From the NCBI RefSeq assembly GCF_003851885.1, contig NZ_BHZE01000009.1, positions 46,954-110,953 on the forward strand: a stretch of DNA of 64,000 bases. The letters are read 5' to 3'. Below are positions 37,383 to 45,459 of the stretch, in pieces. The first letter of the stretch is position 1. Each line of letters begins with the position of its first letter. Origin of the DNA: Thermaurantimonas aggregans (GTDB taxonomy: Bacteria > Bacteroidota > Bacteroidia > Flavobacteriales > Schleiferiaceae). Below the pieces are notes generated by a model. The model searched no databases, had not been told where the DNA came from, and saw only the letters and a program-made list of their open reading frames with translations. The position numbers and the translations under genes are program-made.

Positions 37383-37383
37383 T

Positions 37384-37791
37384 CTAGCGTTTCTTCAGTT
37401 CAGCGGTCACGTTGTCGATTGAGCTTCCGTCGTTTACACTAAACTGAAGGTTGATCATTGTATAGTCTGCATTGGCAGTACCGCTGCCACTTATGGTCAG
37501 GCCGGTACGCGTTTGCACGGGTATTTCCAGATTTCGTCCATTTGCTATTGCAGTTGTAATGAAGGTAGGACCTTGCGCATACAGACCTCTGATGGTCAGG
37601 TTTGAAGCAAGTTCGCCAAGGTCAATTGACACGGTGTACGATTGCGGTGCAAAGTCTCCCGTCTTTTCAGTTACATCCCAAGTGCCTATGTAGTTCAGTC
37701 GAGGATCGTTCACGTTAAAATCATCCGGTTCGCAACTGTAAACAGTTGCGATCAGCAGAGCACCTAAGAGTACGTATCCAACCTTCTTCAC
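37384..37791 (-). CDS. Small lipoprotein, hypothetical
   Basis: 135 residues. Lipoprotein signal with lipobox TVYSC (Cys20) and then EPDD, a Bacteroidota surface-export-like acidic flank. The mature part (about 25-135) is beta-rich with GTWDVTE and a lipocalin-like alternation; no known catalytic motif. It has its own -7 box and a double-hairpin terminator, so it is a monocistronic unit. Function unknown. Confidence 0.8.
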   Translation of the reverse strand: MKKVGYVLLGALLIATVYSCEPDDFNVNDPRLNYIGTWDVTEKTGDFAPQSYTVSIDLGELASNLTIRGLYAQGPTFITTAIANGRNLEIPVQTRTGLTISGSGTANADYTMINLQFSVNDGSSIDNVTAELKKR

Positions 37792-37812
37792 GTAGATTCA
37801 ACTTGCGTATTG

Positions 37813-37820
37813 CAAAGGTA
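37813..37820 (-). promoter_or_regulatory. Candidate -7 element for the lipoprotein gene
   Basis: Minus strand TACCTTTG, 21 bases before the start at 37791. No correctly spaced TTG. Confidence 0.48.
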
Positions 37821-37825
37821 TAAAA

Positions 37826-38449
37826 CTACTTTTTACGGCTAGCAGCGTATCGATCATTTAACCTTTTCACAACCTCAGCCGTAATGTCGTAATCGGCTTT
37901 TCCGTATAAAATGGTACCAGCGGCATCGTACGTGAGCACCAGGTCGAGGCCAAATTCTTTTGCCAAATCGTCGATTACTTCGTCTAAGTCCTTTTTAATT
38001 AAGGCATTTAGCTTAGCCTCTTCAGCCAGTAGCTCCTGAGCGCGGCTATCGCGATAGCGCATTAGTTCTTGCTGTTTGGCCATGAGTTCAGCTTCAGCAG
38101 CTTGCAATTCTCTTGGACTCAGATTTTTAGCCTCTTTTTCCAGCTCTCGGTAGTTTTCTTCGAAGATTTTGGTGCGACGGGCCATATCGGCTTCCATGGA
38201 TTTATACTTTTGCTCGAGTTGCTTCTTCAGCTCTTTGTGGTGCTCGTAGTTGGCTACAAGGGAATCCATGCGTACGTAGGCTATTTTCAACCCAGTGTTT
38301 ACAGCTCCGTCAGCATCTTTCTTCAGTACTGCACCAGAGTTATCGGTTTTGTCTGATGTTTTCGCTGCTGATTGGGTATCTCTGAGCGCAAAGAGCAGTA
38401 TAACGCCCGCAAGAGCTAAAACGCTGATTCCTTTAAACACGTTGTCCAT
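37826..38449 (-). CDS. OmpH/Skp-family periplasmic chaperone
   Basis: 207 residues from ATG 38449 (MDNVFKGIS), chosen because the promoter at 38474-38510 lies upstream of it; a start nine codons earlier would sit inside the promoter. One membrane-type N-terminal helix, then a long coiled coil (about 55-150; ELKKQLEQKYKSMEADMARR) and a closing beta part with LVLTYDAAGTILYG, as in Skp tentacles. Escorts unfolded outer-membrane proteins in the periplasm. Confidence 0.88.
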   Translation of the reverse strand: MDNVFKGISVLALAGVILLFALRDTQSAAKTSDKTDNSGAVLKKDADGAVNTGLKIAYVRMDSLVANYEHHKELKKQLEQKYKSMEADMARRTKIFEENYRELEKEAKNLSPRELQAAEAELMAKQQELMRYRDSRAQELLAEEAKLNALIKKDLDEVIDDLAKEFGLDLVLTYDAAGTILYGKADYDITAEVVKRLNDRYAASRKK

Positions 38450-38473
38450 CGTATCCTGTTTTTCGGTGGGGCG

Positions 38474-38510
38474 CAAACCTACTACATTTCAGTTTGGATT
38501 TTTCCAAAAA
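38474..38510 (-). promoter_or_regulatory. Promoter of the OmpH/Skp gene
   Basis: Minus strand TTTTTG (38510-38505), 23-base spacer, TAGGTTTG (38481-38474), 24 bases before ATG 38449. It fixes the start of the gene. Confidence 0.6.
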
Positions 38511-38512
38511 TT

Positions 38513-40168
38513 TTAGCTTTCTCGGTTTGCCAGGTAAAAATTTATGAGTCCTAGCGTAGAGCCATCGTGTGGTTGGGTGATTTCTCCCATTTCTAGTTCT
38601 GGTAAAATTTTACTTGCCAGTTGCTTGCCGAGCTCTACTCCCCACTGGTCGTACGAGTAGATGTTCCACACCACCCCTTGGAGGAAGATTTTGTGCTCAT
38701 AGACAGCTATTAAGCTGCCTAATGTTCTGGGAGTTAGCTTTGGATACAAAATGCTTGTGGTCGGTTTATTTCCTTCAAACACTTTGTATGGTGTGAGTGG
38801 CTCTGCTTCTTCTTTTGGCATACCATCTTTCATTAATTCTTCTAGAGCTTCTTCCCTTGTTTTTCCCTTCATCAGTGCTTCTGTTTGAGCAAAGAAGTTG
38901 GAAAGCAGTTTCAAGTGATGATCGGGAAAAGGAGCCACAGGTTGGATGCCGGCAATAAAATCGCACGGAATCAATCTCGTACCCTGATGGATGAGCTGAT
39001 AGAAAGCGTGCTGTCCATTGGTGCCAGGCTCTCCCCAAATGATGGGCCCAGTATGGTAGGTCACGCGCTGTCCATTTCTGTCAATTGACTTGCCGTTACT
39101 TTCCATATTTCCCTGCTGAAAGTAGGCTGGAAATCGATGTAGGTATTGGTCGTACGGCAATATGGCCTCTGTTTCAGCTCCCAAAAAGTTCACATACCAA
39201 ATTCCAATGGCAGCCATTAGGGCTGGAATGTTTTGGCGAAACGGTGCCTGCAGCAAGTGCTCGTCCATAAGCCACGCTCCATGCAGAAATTCCATAAAAC
39301 CTTCGTAGCCAATGCTCAGCATTACAGGCAGGCCAATGGCACTCCAAACCGAATAGCGACCACCTACCCAATCCCAAAACTCAAACATATTTGCTGTATC
39401 GATGCCAAACTCTGCTACCTTCTTGGCATTGGTTGATACCGCTACGAAGTGCTTAGCCACATCAGCTGGTGTTCCGCCTTGGCTGTAAAACCACTGTCGT
39501 GCCGTCAGTGCATTGGCCATCGTCTCTTGAGTGGTGAAAGTCTTTGAAGCTATAATGAAAAGCGTCGTCTCAGCTTTCAGTTTTTTCGTCGTCTCCCAGA
39601 TGTGAGCTCCATCAACATTGGATACAAAGTGAAACCGCAAGCGCTCATGTCCATACGCCTTTAGCGCCTCAGTTACCATCAGTGGCCCAAGGTCAGAACC
39701 ACCAATGCCAATATTGACCACATCCGTAATCGGCTTATCCGTAAAACCCTTCCACTTGCCCGAGCGAACCTCTTCGCTGAAAATTTTCATGCGCTCCAGC
39801 ACAGCACGCACATCCGCACGTACATCTTTACCGCCGGTCACCGAAGGCCGGTTGCCCCAGTGATTTCTAAGCGCTGTGTGAAATACTGCACGCTTTTCAG
39901 TGCGATTGATGAGCTCTCCGCCGAATTGCGCACTGATGGCATCTTTCCATCCCACTTCTTCGAAGAGCTGCTCCAGTAGGCTTAGTGTAGTATCAGTTAT
40001 TATGTTTTTTGAGAAATCAAACAACCAGCCATTCCATTCTATGCTAAATCGTTTAAACCGCTCTGCATCATCAGTAAAAAGCTTTCGAAGATGCCACTTT
40101 TTAGCATCGGTCACATGCTGTTCCAGTGCTTTCCATGCTTGCGTGGTAGAGGGATTAATATTTTTCAT
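38513..40168 (-). CDS. pgi: Glucose-6-phosphate isomerase
   Basis: 551 residues. Interconverts glucose-6-phosphate and fructose-6-phosphate. [11 protein letters not shown] (about 152-162), [11 protein letters not shown] (about 206-216), [20 protein letters not shown] (the family signature, about 267-286), and [14 protein letters not shown] (about 383-396) holding the catalytic His. Full-length, eukaryote/E. coli-like form. No -7 element could be found within 100 bases upstream. Confidence 0.97.
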   Translation of the reverse strand: MKNINPSTTQAWKALEQHVTDAKKWHLRKLFTDDAERFKRFSIEWNGWLFDFSKNIITDTTLSLLEQLFEEVGWKDAISAQFGGELINRTEKRAVFHTALRNHWGNRPSVTGGKDVRADVRAVLERMKIFSEEVRSGKWKGFTDKPITDVVNIGIGGSDLGPLMVTEALKAYGHERLRFHFVSNVDGAHIWETTKKLKAETTLFIIASKTFTTQETMANALTARQWFYSQGGTPADVAKHFVAVSTNAKKVAEFGIDTANMFEFWDWVGGRYSVWSAIGLPVMLSIGYEGFMEFLHGAWLMDEHLLQAPFRQNIPALMAAIGIWYVNFLGAETEAILPYDQYLHRFPAYFQQGNMESNGKSIDRNGQRVTYHTGPIIWGEPGTNGQHAFYQLIHQGTRLIPCDFIAGIQPVAPFPDHHLKLLSNFFAQTEALMKGKTREEALEELMKDGMPKEEAEPLTPYKVFEGNKPTTSILYPKLTPRTLGSLIAVYEHKIFLQGVVWNIYSYDQWGVELGKQLASKILPELEMGEITQPHDGSTLGLINFYLANRES

Positions 40169-40724
40169 ATCAAGTATATAATTAGTTAATCTTCGTATTC
40201 AAAATCTCCTACAAAGAAATATTCTACCTTTCATCAGCCACTCATTTTTCACAATCGCAAACCCACCGTTCAGAAGCATTTCTTTTTTCTCTTTGGATGC
40301 ATCTAACACTACAATTATGGGGCATATACTCAAATTCATTTAGCAATAGTCGGCAAATGCACTTTTTTAAATCTACACTTAAATAAAAACGAAAAAACTA
40401 CGTCCACAGATTTGCGCGGATTTGGTTTTGGATTTTCTAGATGTACTGCTCTTTCAAAATCTGATGAGCGATTATCATGTGGTATTTTCCCCTCCTCTGT
40501 GCGTCAGCATGTTATTGAGAACCAATTACGTGGACAAAGAGAAATTAGCTAAAACTCAAACTCAAACGTTTTCTGTGTATTTCTTCAGGTTCTGCGGGAT
40601 AATCACACCCTGTTTAATTCGTTGGATTTAGAACGATGTTAGGGGCGGTGAATACAAACAAGAATTTTTCAGATATGAGGAAAAAGACTAAGTTAGATGT
40701 CTATGGGTCTTTAATCTAAAAAAC
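40169..40724. other. Gap between pgi and hemA
   Basis: No credible gene. A 69-codon ORF at 40422-40631 has no codon bias or family likeness and overlaps the dispersed repeat. The first 200 bases are plain AT-rich DNA; the repeat copy fills 40405-40599. Confidence 0.5.
40405..40599 (+). repeat. Dispersed intergenic repeat, copy A
   Basis: Begins with CACAGATTTG (40405-40414) and ends with GTTCTGCGGGA (40589-40599); inside it has a Cys-less low-complexity run AACTCAAACTCAAACG (40553-40568). Copy B at 58757-58906 has the same ends and an AACTCAAATTCAAAT run in the same order, with diverged middle and a length of 150 instead of 195. No gene is inside either. Confidence 0.65.
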
Positions 40725-40767
40725 AAAAAGCCGAAGCAGCATTTCACAATACGCTCCAGCCTTTTGC
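40725..40767 (-). terminator. Terminator of hemA
   Basis: On the minus strand AAAAGGCTGGAGCG pairs with GCTTCGGCTTTTT allowing several G-U pairs, then TTTTGTTTTTT. It lies 13 bases past the hemA stop. Confidence 0.75.
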
Positions 40768-40779
40768 ATCACAATCGGA

Positions 40780-41997
40780 TTAATTCTTCAAATATTCGTT
40801 GATGGCGCCGAGTACATGGCAACCTTTATAAGGATCTTTTTTAATGTTTACCACCAAGTGATTAAGTGCATTTTGTACTTTTTTTTCCTTCGGCACAGTT
40901 GATTCTGCACAATCTAATTCAAATAAAAGGTCTTTAACTCTATAGATCAACCAACGCTGCAAATACACCTTATGCCATTCCACGAATTCTTTGATGTGGT
41001 ACTGAATGATATCTAAAGCCTTTGGCACTTCGGCTTGTCGGGCTGCAAGAGTTTTGTTGAGTATAGCTGAGATGTGATCAATGTTGTAGTATGTACAGCC
41101 GAGCTGTTGCACATCAGGCGATATACCACCGGGCACACTCATGTCGAGAAAGGCAATGCCGTTTCTCTGCACGTGCTCTGGCTTGATTAATACAGCTTCT
41201 ACTGCGGCTGTATTAATCACCACGTCATATGCATTTATAACCTCGCCCACCTTTTCGAAGGGAAGGTATGAGCAGCGGTGGTGATGTGCAAACATCTCAG
41301 CCTTCATCAGTGTGCGGTTGGCTACAGTAAGTCGAGCATTTGGCAAGTAGTGTCGAATGTTTTTGCCTACATTTTCACCAAATAATCCTAAGCCGATGAG
41401 CAATATTTTAATGCTATCAGCCTGCGGGTGAATCTCTTGAATCAGCTCGATCGCAGCGTAAGAGGCCGATACAGTACCTTTAGAGAGCTGTGTTTTTGAT
41501 TTGACTTCTTTTGATGCTTGCAAAGCGAAGTTTACAAGGCGCTCAGTCAGATTACTAAGTCTTCCGAACTTTTTAGAAAACTTAGCGGCTTGCTTCAGTT
41601 GTCCGGCTATTTCGAAGTCGCCGAGAATTTGTGAGTCGAGTCCAGAAGCTACTTTGAAGAGGTGGAATACAGCTGCCTTTGCCTTGAGCTTGTACCCATA
41701 CTTTTCAAAGGAATCAGCAGGCTGACCGATTACTTCTGATACTTTTTGAATTACAACCTCCATATTTCCCAGTCCATACACTTCAGTGCGGTTGCAGGTA
41801 CTGAGAAGGATGAGGTCAGTGGCATCAATGGTAGAGCCGGCATTTAAAATTGTTTCAGCCGTTGACGTATCTATGGCATATTTTCCTCTAATCTCTGCAG
41901 AAGCTTTGTTGTAATTTATGCCAAAAACAAAGAAATCGTTTAAACCCTGACATTCCTTCTCTTCGGCCAGATACTTCATGCTCCAATCAGGTTTCAT
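40780..41997 (-). CDS. hemA: Glutamyl-tRNA reductase
   Basis: 405 residues. Makes glutamate-1-semialdehyde from glutamyl-tRNA, the first step of C5 tetrapyrrole synthesis. LSTCNRTEVYG (catalytic Cys about 67), DSQILGDFEIAGQLK (about 119-133), NADPH domain GLGLFGENVG (about 194-203) and the C-terminal dimerisation helix. It is monocistronic between a terminator and its own -7 box. hemD sits 33 kb away, so tetrapyrrole genes are scattered. Confidence 0.95.
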   Translation of the reverse strand: MKPDWSMKYLAEEKECQGLNDFFVFGINYNKASAEIRGKYAIDTSTAETILNAGSTIDATDLILLSTCNRTEVYGLGNMEVVIQKVSEVIGQPADSFEKYGYKLKAKAAVFHLFKVASGLDSQILGDFEIAGQLKQAAKFSKKFGRLSNLTERLVNFALQASKEVKSKTQLSKGTVSASYAAIELIQEIHPQADSIKILLIGLGLFGENVGKNIRHYLPNARLTVANRTLMKAEMFAHHHRCSYLPFEKVGEVINAYDVVINTAAVEAVLIKPEHVQRNGIAFLDMSVPGGISPDVQQLGCTYYNIDHISAILNKTLAARQAEVPKALDIIQYHIKEFVEWHKVYLQRWLIYRVKDLLFELDCAESTVPKEKKVQNALNHLVVNIKKDPYKGCHVLGAINEYLKN

Positions 41998-42012
41998 CGC
42001 TAATTAACGCGG

Positions 42013-42020
42013 CAAAGCTA
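42013..42020 (-). promoter_or_regulatory. Candidate -7 element for hemA
   Basis: Minus strand TAGCTTTG, 15 bases before the start at 41997. No spaced TTG. Confidence 0.4.
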
Positions 42021-42138
42021 AAAGCCCTTCATTTTTTTATTTTCTAACATTTATCACAAAAATTGATGAAATCAACTATTTAAAATCATTCTAATTAATG
42101 CTTATCACGTGCACTACATTTTTTGATGTTCAGTCGTC

Positions 42139-42146
42139 TATTTTTG
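42139..42146 (+). promoter_or_regulatory. Candidate -7 element for the hydrolase-engB operon
   Basis: TATTTTTG, 25 bases before ATG 42172. The nearest TTG is only 13 bases upstream, shorter than usual. Confidence 0.42.
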
Positions 42147-42171
42147 CAGGCTTAAAAATTAAAAACTCGAA

Positions 42172-42951
42172 ATGTCTGTAACACTTAAGACACTAGGTAA
42201 ATTTGAATATGCCGAAGGTGGCGAAGGCCACCCGCTCGTGCTGCTTCATGGACTAATGGGTGGTCTGAGCAATTTTGATGAAGTTTTTAATTATTTCAGC
42301 AAAAATGGATACAGAGTATTAATACCAAAACTGCCTCTTTATTCACTTCCGCTTATTTCAACGAATGTTACTTCTTTAGCCGAGCATGTTGTAAAGTTCA
42401 TCAAGAAAGTAGGTATAGGTCCGGCTACTTTAATTGGCAATTCACTTGGGGGTCACATTAGTTTGATTATCACCAAAAATCATCCTGAGCTCGTACACTC
42501 ATTAGTACTTACCGGTAGTTCAGGCCTATATGAAAATGCAATGGGCGATACCTTTCCGCGCAGAGGCGATTATGAATATGTGGCCAATAAGACCCGTGAT
42601 GTTTTTTATAACAAAGAAGTGGCTACCAAAGAGCTCATCGACGAGGTTTTTGCCATTGTAAATGACAGAAACAAGGTCTTACGGACACTTTCTATTTCAA
42701 AATCAGCCATTCGCCACAATATGTCTAAAGACCTCGAGCACATGCATCTGCCGGTGTGCATCATTTGGGGCGAAAATGACCAGGTGACACCGCCCGATGT
42801 GGCGCGAAAGTTTCACGAGCTACTACCTAACAGTGAACTCCATTGGATACCTGAGTGCGGACACGCGGCTATGATGGAGCGCCCTGCCGAATTTAACAAA
42901 ATACTCGACGGCTGGCTTCAGAAGGTCGTGAAAAAAGATGGAAACCACTAA
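42172..42951 (+). CDS. Alpha/beta hydrolase
   Basis: 259 residues. HGLMGGLSNFD oxyanion region (about 27-37), nucleophile Ser in GNSLGG (about 91-96), acid Asp in GENDQVTP (about 203-210) and His in CGHAAMMERP (about 231-240): a complete catalytic triad. Substrate unknown. It overlaps engB by 14 bases, so it is the head of a three-gene unit, and the promoter belongs to the whole unit. Confidence 0.9.
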   Translation: MSVTLKTLGKFEYAEGGEGHPLVLLHGLMGGLSNFDEVFNYFSKNGYRVLIPKLPLYSLPLISTNVTSLAEHVVKFIKKVGIGPATLIGNSLGGHISLIITKNHPELVHSLVLTGSSGLYENAMGDTFPRRGDYEYVANKTRDVFYNKEVATKELIDEVFAIVNDRNKVLRTLSISKSAIRHNMSKDLEHMHLPVCIIWGENDQVTPPDVARKFHELLPNSELHWIPECGHAAMMERPAEFNKILDGWLQKVVKKDGNH

Positions 42952-43555
42952 AATTACATCGGCTGTCTTTGTAAAAAGCAGCGAAAGCCTCAAACAACTC
43001 CCCAAACCGGATAAGCCCGAATATGCCTTCATTGGCCGAAGCAATGTGGGTAAATCATCGCTCATCAATACCATATGCCAGCGCAAGAACCTGGCAAAAA
43101 CTTCAGCTACACCAGGTAAAACGCGATTAATCAATCACTTTTTGATCAATGACAGCTGGTATCTTGTGGATTTGCCCGGCTACGGTTATGCAAGGGTATC
43201 GCATTCGATGCGCGAGAAATTCTCTGACTTTGTGCGAGAGTATTTGCTCAAGCGCGAGTCGTTGGTCAATACGTATGTCTTGATCGATTCGAGATTAAAA
43301 CCGCAGAAGATCGACCTTGAATTCATGGAGTGGATGGCCTTAAATAACCTGCCATTTACGATAGTTTTCACAAAGACTGACAAGCTCAGCAACAATGAGC
43401 TAACGGCCAACCTCATCCAGTACCGCACGGCCATGTTGGCCTTCTGGGAATCAATGCCTCCGCAAGTCATTACCTCATCAGTTAGTGGCAGGGGTCGTGA
43501 GGAAATACTGACACAGATTGTTCAATACAACCAGTTTTTCAAAAGCCAGAAATGA
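42938..43555 (+). CDS. engB: Ribosome-biogenesis GTP-binding protein EngB/YsxC
   Basis: 205 residues. Essential GTPase of 50S assembly: G1 GRSNVGKSS (about 33-41), G2 TPGKTR (about 58-63), G3 DLPGYGYA (about 76-83), G4 TKTDK (about 143-147) and G5 SSVSGRG (about 178-184). Downstream gene overlaps by four bases (ATGA). Confidence 0.97.
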   Translation: METTKITSAVFVKSSESLKQLPKPDKPEYAFIGRSNVGKSSLINTICQRKNLAKTSATPGKTRLINHFLINDSWYLVDLPGYGYARVSHSMREKFSDFVREYLLKRESLVNTYVLIDSRLKPQKIDLEFMEWMALNNLPFTIVFTKTDKLSNNELTANLIQYRTAMLAFWESMPPQVITSSVSGRGREEILTQIVQYNQFFKSQK

Positions 43556-44310
43556 GTATCAGAGCCGCTATAGCAACAATCTATTTGCTGCTGCTGGCTC
43601 AGGGTGCAAAACCTGTTTTGATTACAAAATACCAATCGGGCCTTTTAATACATTGGGCAGGCTATGAGTGGCAAGTTAAGATAAAAGAACTACTGGCAGG
43701 CCCTGGACCTAATTATTTCGGACTACATGCCGAAAATGTTTTAATTACTAAATCAAACGCTCTACAACTGACAGTAGCTCCTGTCTCTGATTCTTGGAGC
43801 TGTGCAGAGCTCTTTACAACTCAACTTTTGAGAAATGGGCTTTATCTCTTTGAAATAGAGGGCAGTGTGCGCTATCTCTATCCACAACTGGTAGCAGGCA
43901 TGTTTACCTACAACGAAGCGCGCGATCATCACTACAACGAATCCGATGTAGAAATTTCGCAATGGGGCGATGTGTCGAATCTTAATGCGCAATTTGCACA
44001 TTATGCTGTGAATGAAGAGCCAGAGGTACATCGATTTGCCCTGTCAGAAACAAGCCGTGTGCATACCTTTATTCTTCACAAGACCCGTGGCGAGGTTGCC
44101 TTTTACTATTTAGACCGGAAATTTTCACCGAAAATTCCTCCGATTCAGCAAGTACGAGCATTTCAGCGCTTTTCTAACATCACCCATCAGCCAGACTACT
44201 TTCGAGTTCACATTAACTTGTGGCTTTTTAGAGGTCAAGCACCTCTACTAAGAACAGCTGCCGATCGATTTTCTTTTACTATCAATCGCTTTGAGTATCT
44301 TCCTGAGTAA
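43552..44310 (+). CDS. Glycoside-hydrolase-family-16-like secreted protein
   Basis: 252 residues. N-terminal hydrophobic stretch (IYLLLLAQG) that may be a signal. The centre is a jelly-roll type sequence in which YNESDVEISQWGD (about 125-137) places E-x-D-x-E in the position of the GH16 catalytic motif, preceded by CAELFTTQLLRNGLYLFEIEG that looks like the concave sheet. Concanavalin-fold GH16 enzymes cleave beta-glucans or agar, but this protein is small and the assignment rests on one motif. It is coupled to engB by ATGA and overlaps the convergent exonuclease by 29 bases. Confidence 0.55.
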   Translation: MSIRAAIATIYLLLLAQGAKPVLITKYQSGLLIHWAGYEWQVKIKELLAGPGPNYFGLHAENVLITKSNALQLTVAPVSDSWSCAELFTTQLLRNGLYLFEIEGSVRYLYPQLVAGMFTYNEARDHHYNESDVEISQWGDVSNLNAQFAHYAVNEEPEVHRFALSETSRVHTFILHKTRGEVAFYYLDRKFSPKIPPIQQVRAFQRFSNITHQPDYFRVHINLWLFRGQAPLLRTAADRFSFTINRFEYLPE

Positions 44311-45331
44311 CGGTTAAATCAATTTCTTCAGCTTCGCCTGTAAAGCGCGTTTCCACTTGGTGTGCATCGTAACCCAGTTCGCACAAAAAGCGAGCGAAAA
44401 TGTCGGAGTAGCCATGCGTCACGTAGATTCGATGTGCTCCAGTCTCTCGGATGGTACTTAAAAGGCCCGACCAATCAGCGTGATCAGAGAGCACAAATCC
44501 CACATCAGCCGCTCTGCGTCGCCGTATTCCCCTTATGGCCATCCAGCCCGAAGCAATTCCTATTGAAAACGGCTGAAATCTCCTTAACCAAGGAGTGCCA
44601 ATAGCCGACGGAGGTGCTACTACCAGCACACCCTTTAAATCTTTTTTATTGCTGACTTCAGAGATGCGTTCGCCGAGCGGCACCTGGACTCCTGCCTCAT
44701 TAAGTGCATGGTTCATCGAATACACCGCTCCGTGCACAATGATTCTTCCATGTGCCGATAGGGGTTTAATAAGTCGCTGTGCTTTTCCAAGTGCGTAGGC
44801 AATAAGTACGCTGTTTTTTTGAACTTCTGCATTAGTCCTCCACCATTTTAGTATGTCTTGAAGCACATTTTCTTGAGCTGCCCATCGAAAACTTGGCAAT
44901 CCAAAGGTGCTCTCCGTTACAAATTCATGACAACGCACTGGCTCGATAGGTGTGGAGATGCCATCAGCCTGAACTTTATAATCTCCACTTACTACCGACA
45001 CAAAGCCATTTTTCTCGATTCGCACCTGTGCACTGCCAGGTATATGTCCTGCAGGATGTAAGCTTATACGTACTCCATTAATTGAGATGGGCTCTCCATA
45101 TTCCAATGCATGTACTTCTATGTCATTAGAGATACGCGCACGCATCAGCGCAGCGGTGATGGGTGTGCTGATGTAGCTGGCCATGCCTCGGCGTGCATGG
45201 TCGCTGTGCGCGTGAGTGATGATGGCTTTATCAACTGGCCACCACGGATCGATGAAGAAATCGCCCTCTGGGCAATAAATACCTTTAGAGGTGAATTGCA
45301 ATATGTTTTTTTCCAACTTAGAGATAGGCAT
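44282..45331 (-). CDS. Ligase-associated DNA exonuclease (metallo-beta-lactamase fold)
   Basis: 349 residues from ATG 45331 (MPISKLEKN), chosen as the family N-terminus; an upstream start eight codons earlier gives extra residues with no likeness. Metal site HAHSDHA (about 42-48), then GDYK and SDHADW near the end, so the metallo-beta-lactamase/CPSF-type core is complete. In many bacteria this gene is next to an ATP-dependent DNA ligase and helicase; none is in this window. Probably a DNA repair nuclease. Confidence 0.85.
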   Translation of the reverse strand: MPISKLEKNILQFTSKGIYCPEGDFFIDPWWPVDKAIITHAHSDHARRGMASYISTPITAALMRARISNDIEVHALEYGEPISINGVRISLHPAGHIPGSAQVRIEKNGFVSVVSGDYKVQADGISTPIEPVRCHEFVTESTFGLPSFRWAAQENVLQDILKWWRTNAEVQKNSVLIAYALGKAQRLIKPLSAHGRIIVHGAVYSMNHALNEAGVQVPLGERISEVSNKKDLKGVLVVAPPSAIGTPWLRRFQPFSIGIASGWMAIRGIRRRRAADVGFVLSDHADWSGLLSTIRETGAHRIYVTHGYSDIFARFLCELGYDAHQVETRFTGEAEEIDLTVTQEDTQSD

Positions 45332-45437
45332 TAGATGCAAATAAAAACAGCACAAAAATTACATTGTTGAAACCGCCTTTCATCTGCTGTGATACTACGG
45401 CTGTACGTTAAAACGTTTCTTTACTGGGTCATCTATC

Positions 45438-45445
45438 TATTTTTG
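45438..45445 (+). promoter_or_regulatory. Candidate -7 element for sprE
   Basis: TATTTTTG, 14 bases before the TTG start at 45460; leader would be under ten bases. No clear TTG. Confidence 0.42.
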
Positions 45446-45459
45446 ACAAAAATTTTTAG

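Noticed and set aside
40422..40631. 69-codon ORF in the pgi-hemA gap
   Set aside because: No likeness or codon bias, and it runs through the dispersed repeat; copy B of that repeat has no equivalent frame.
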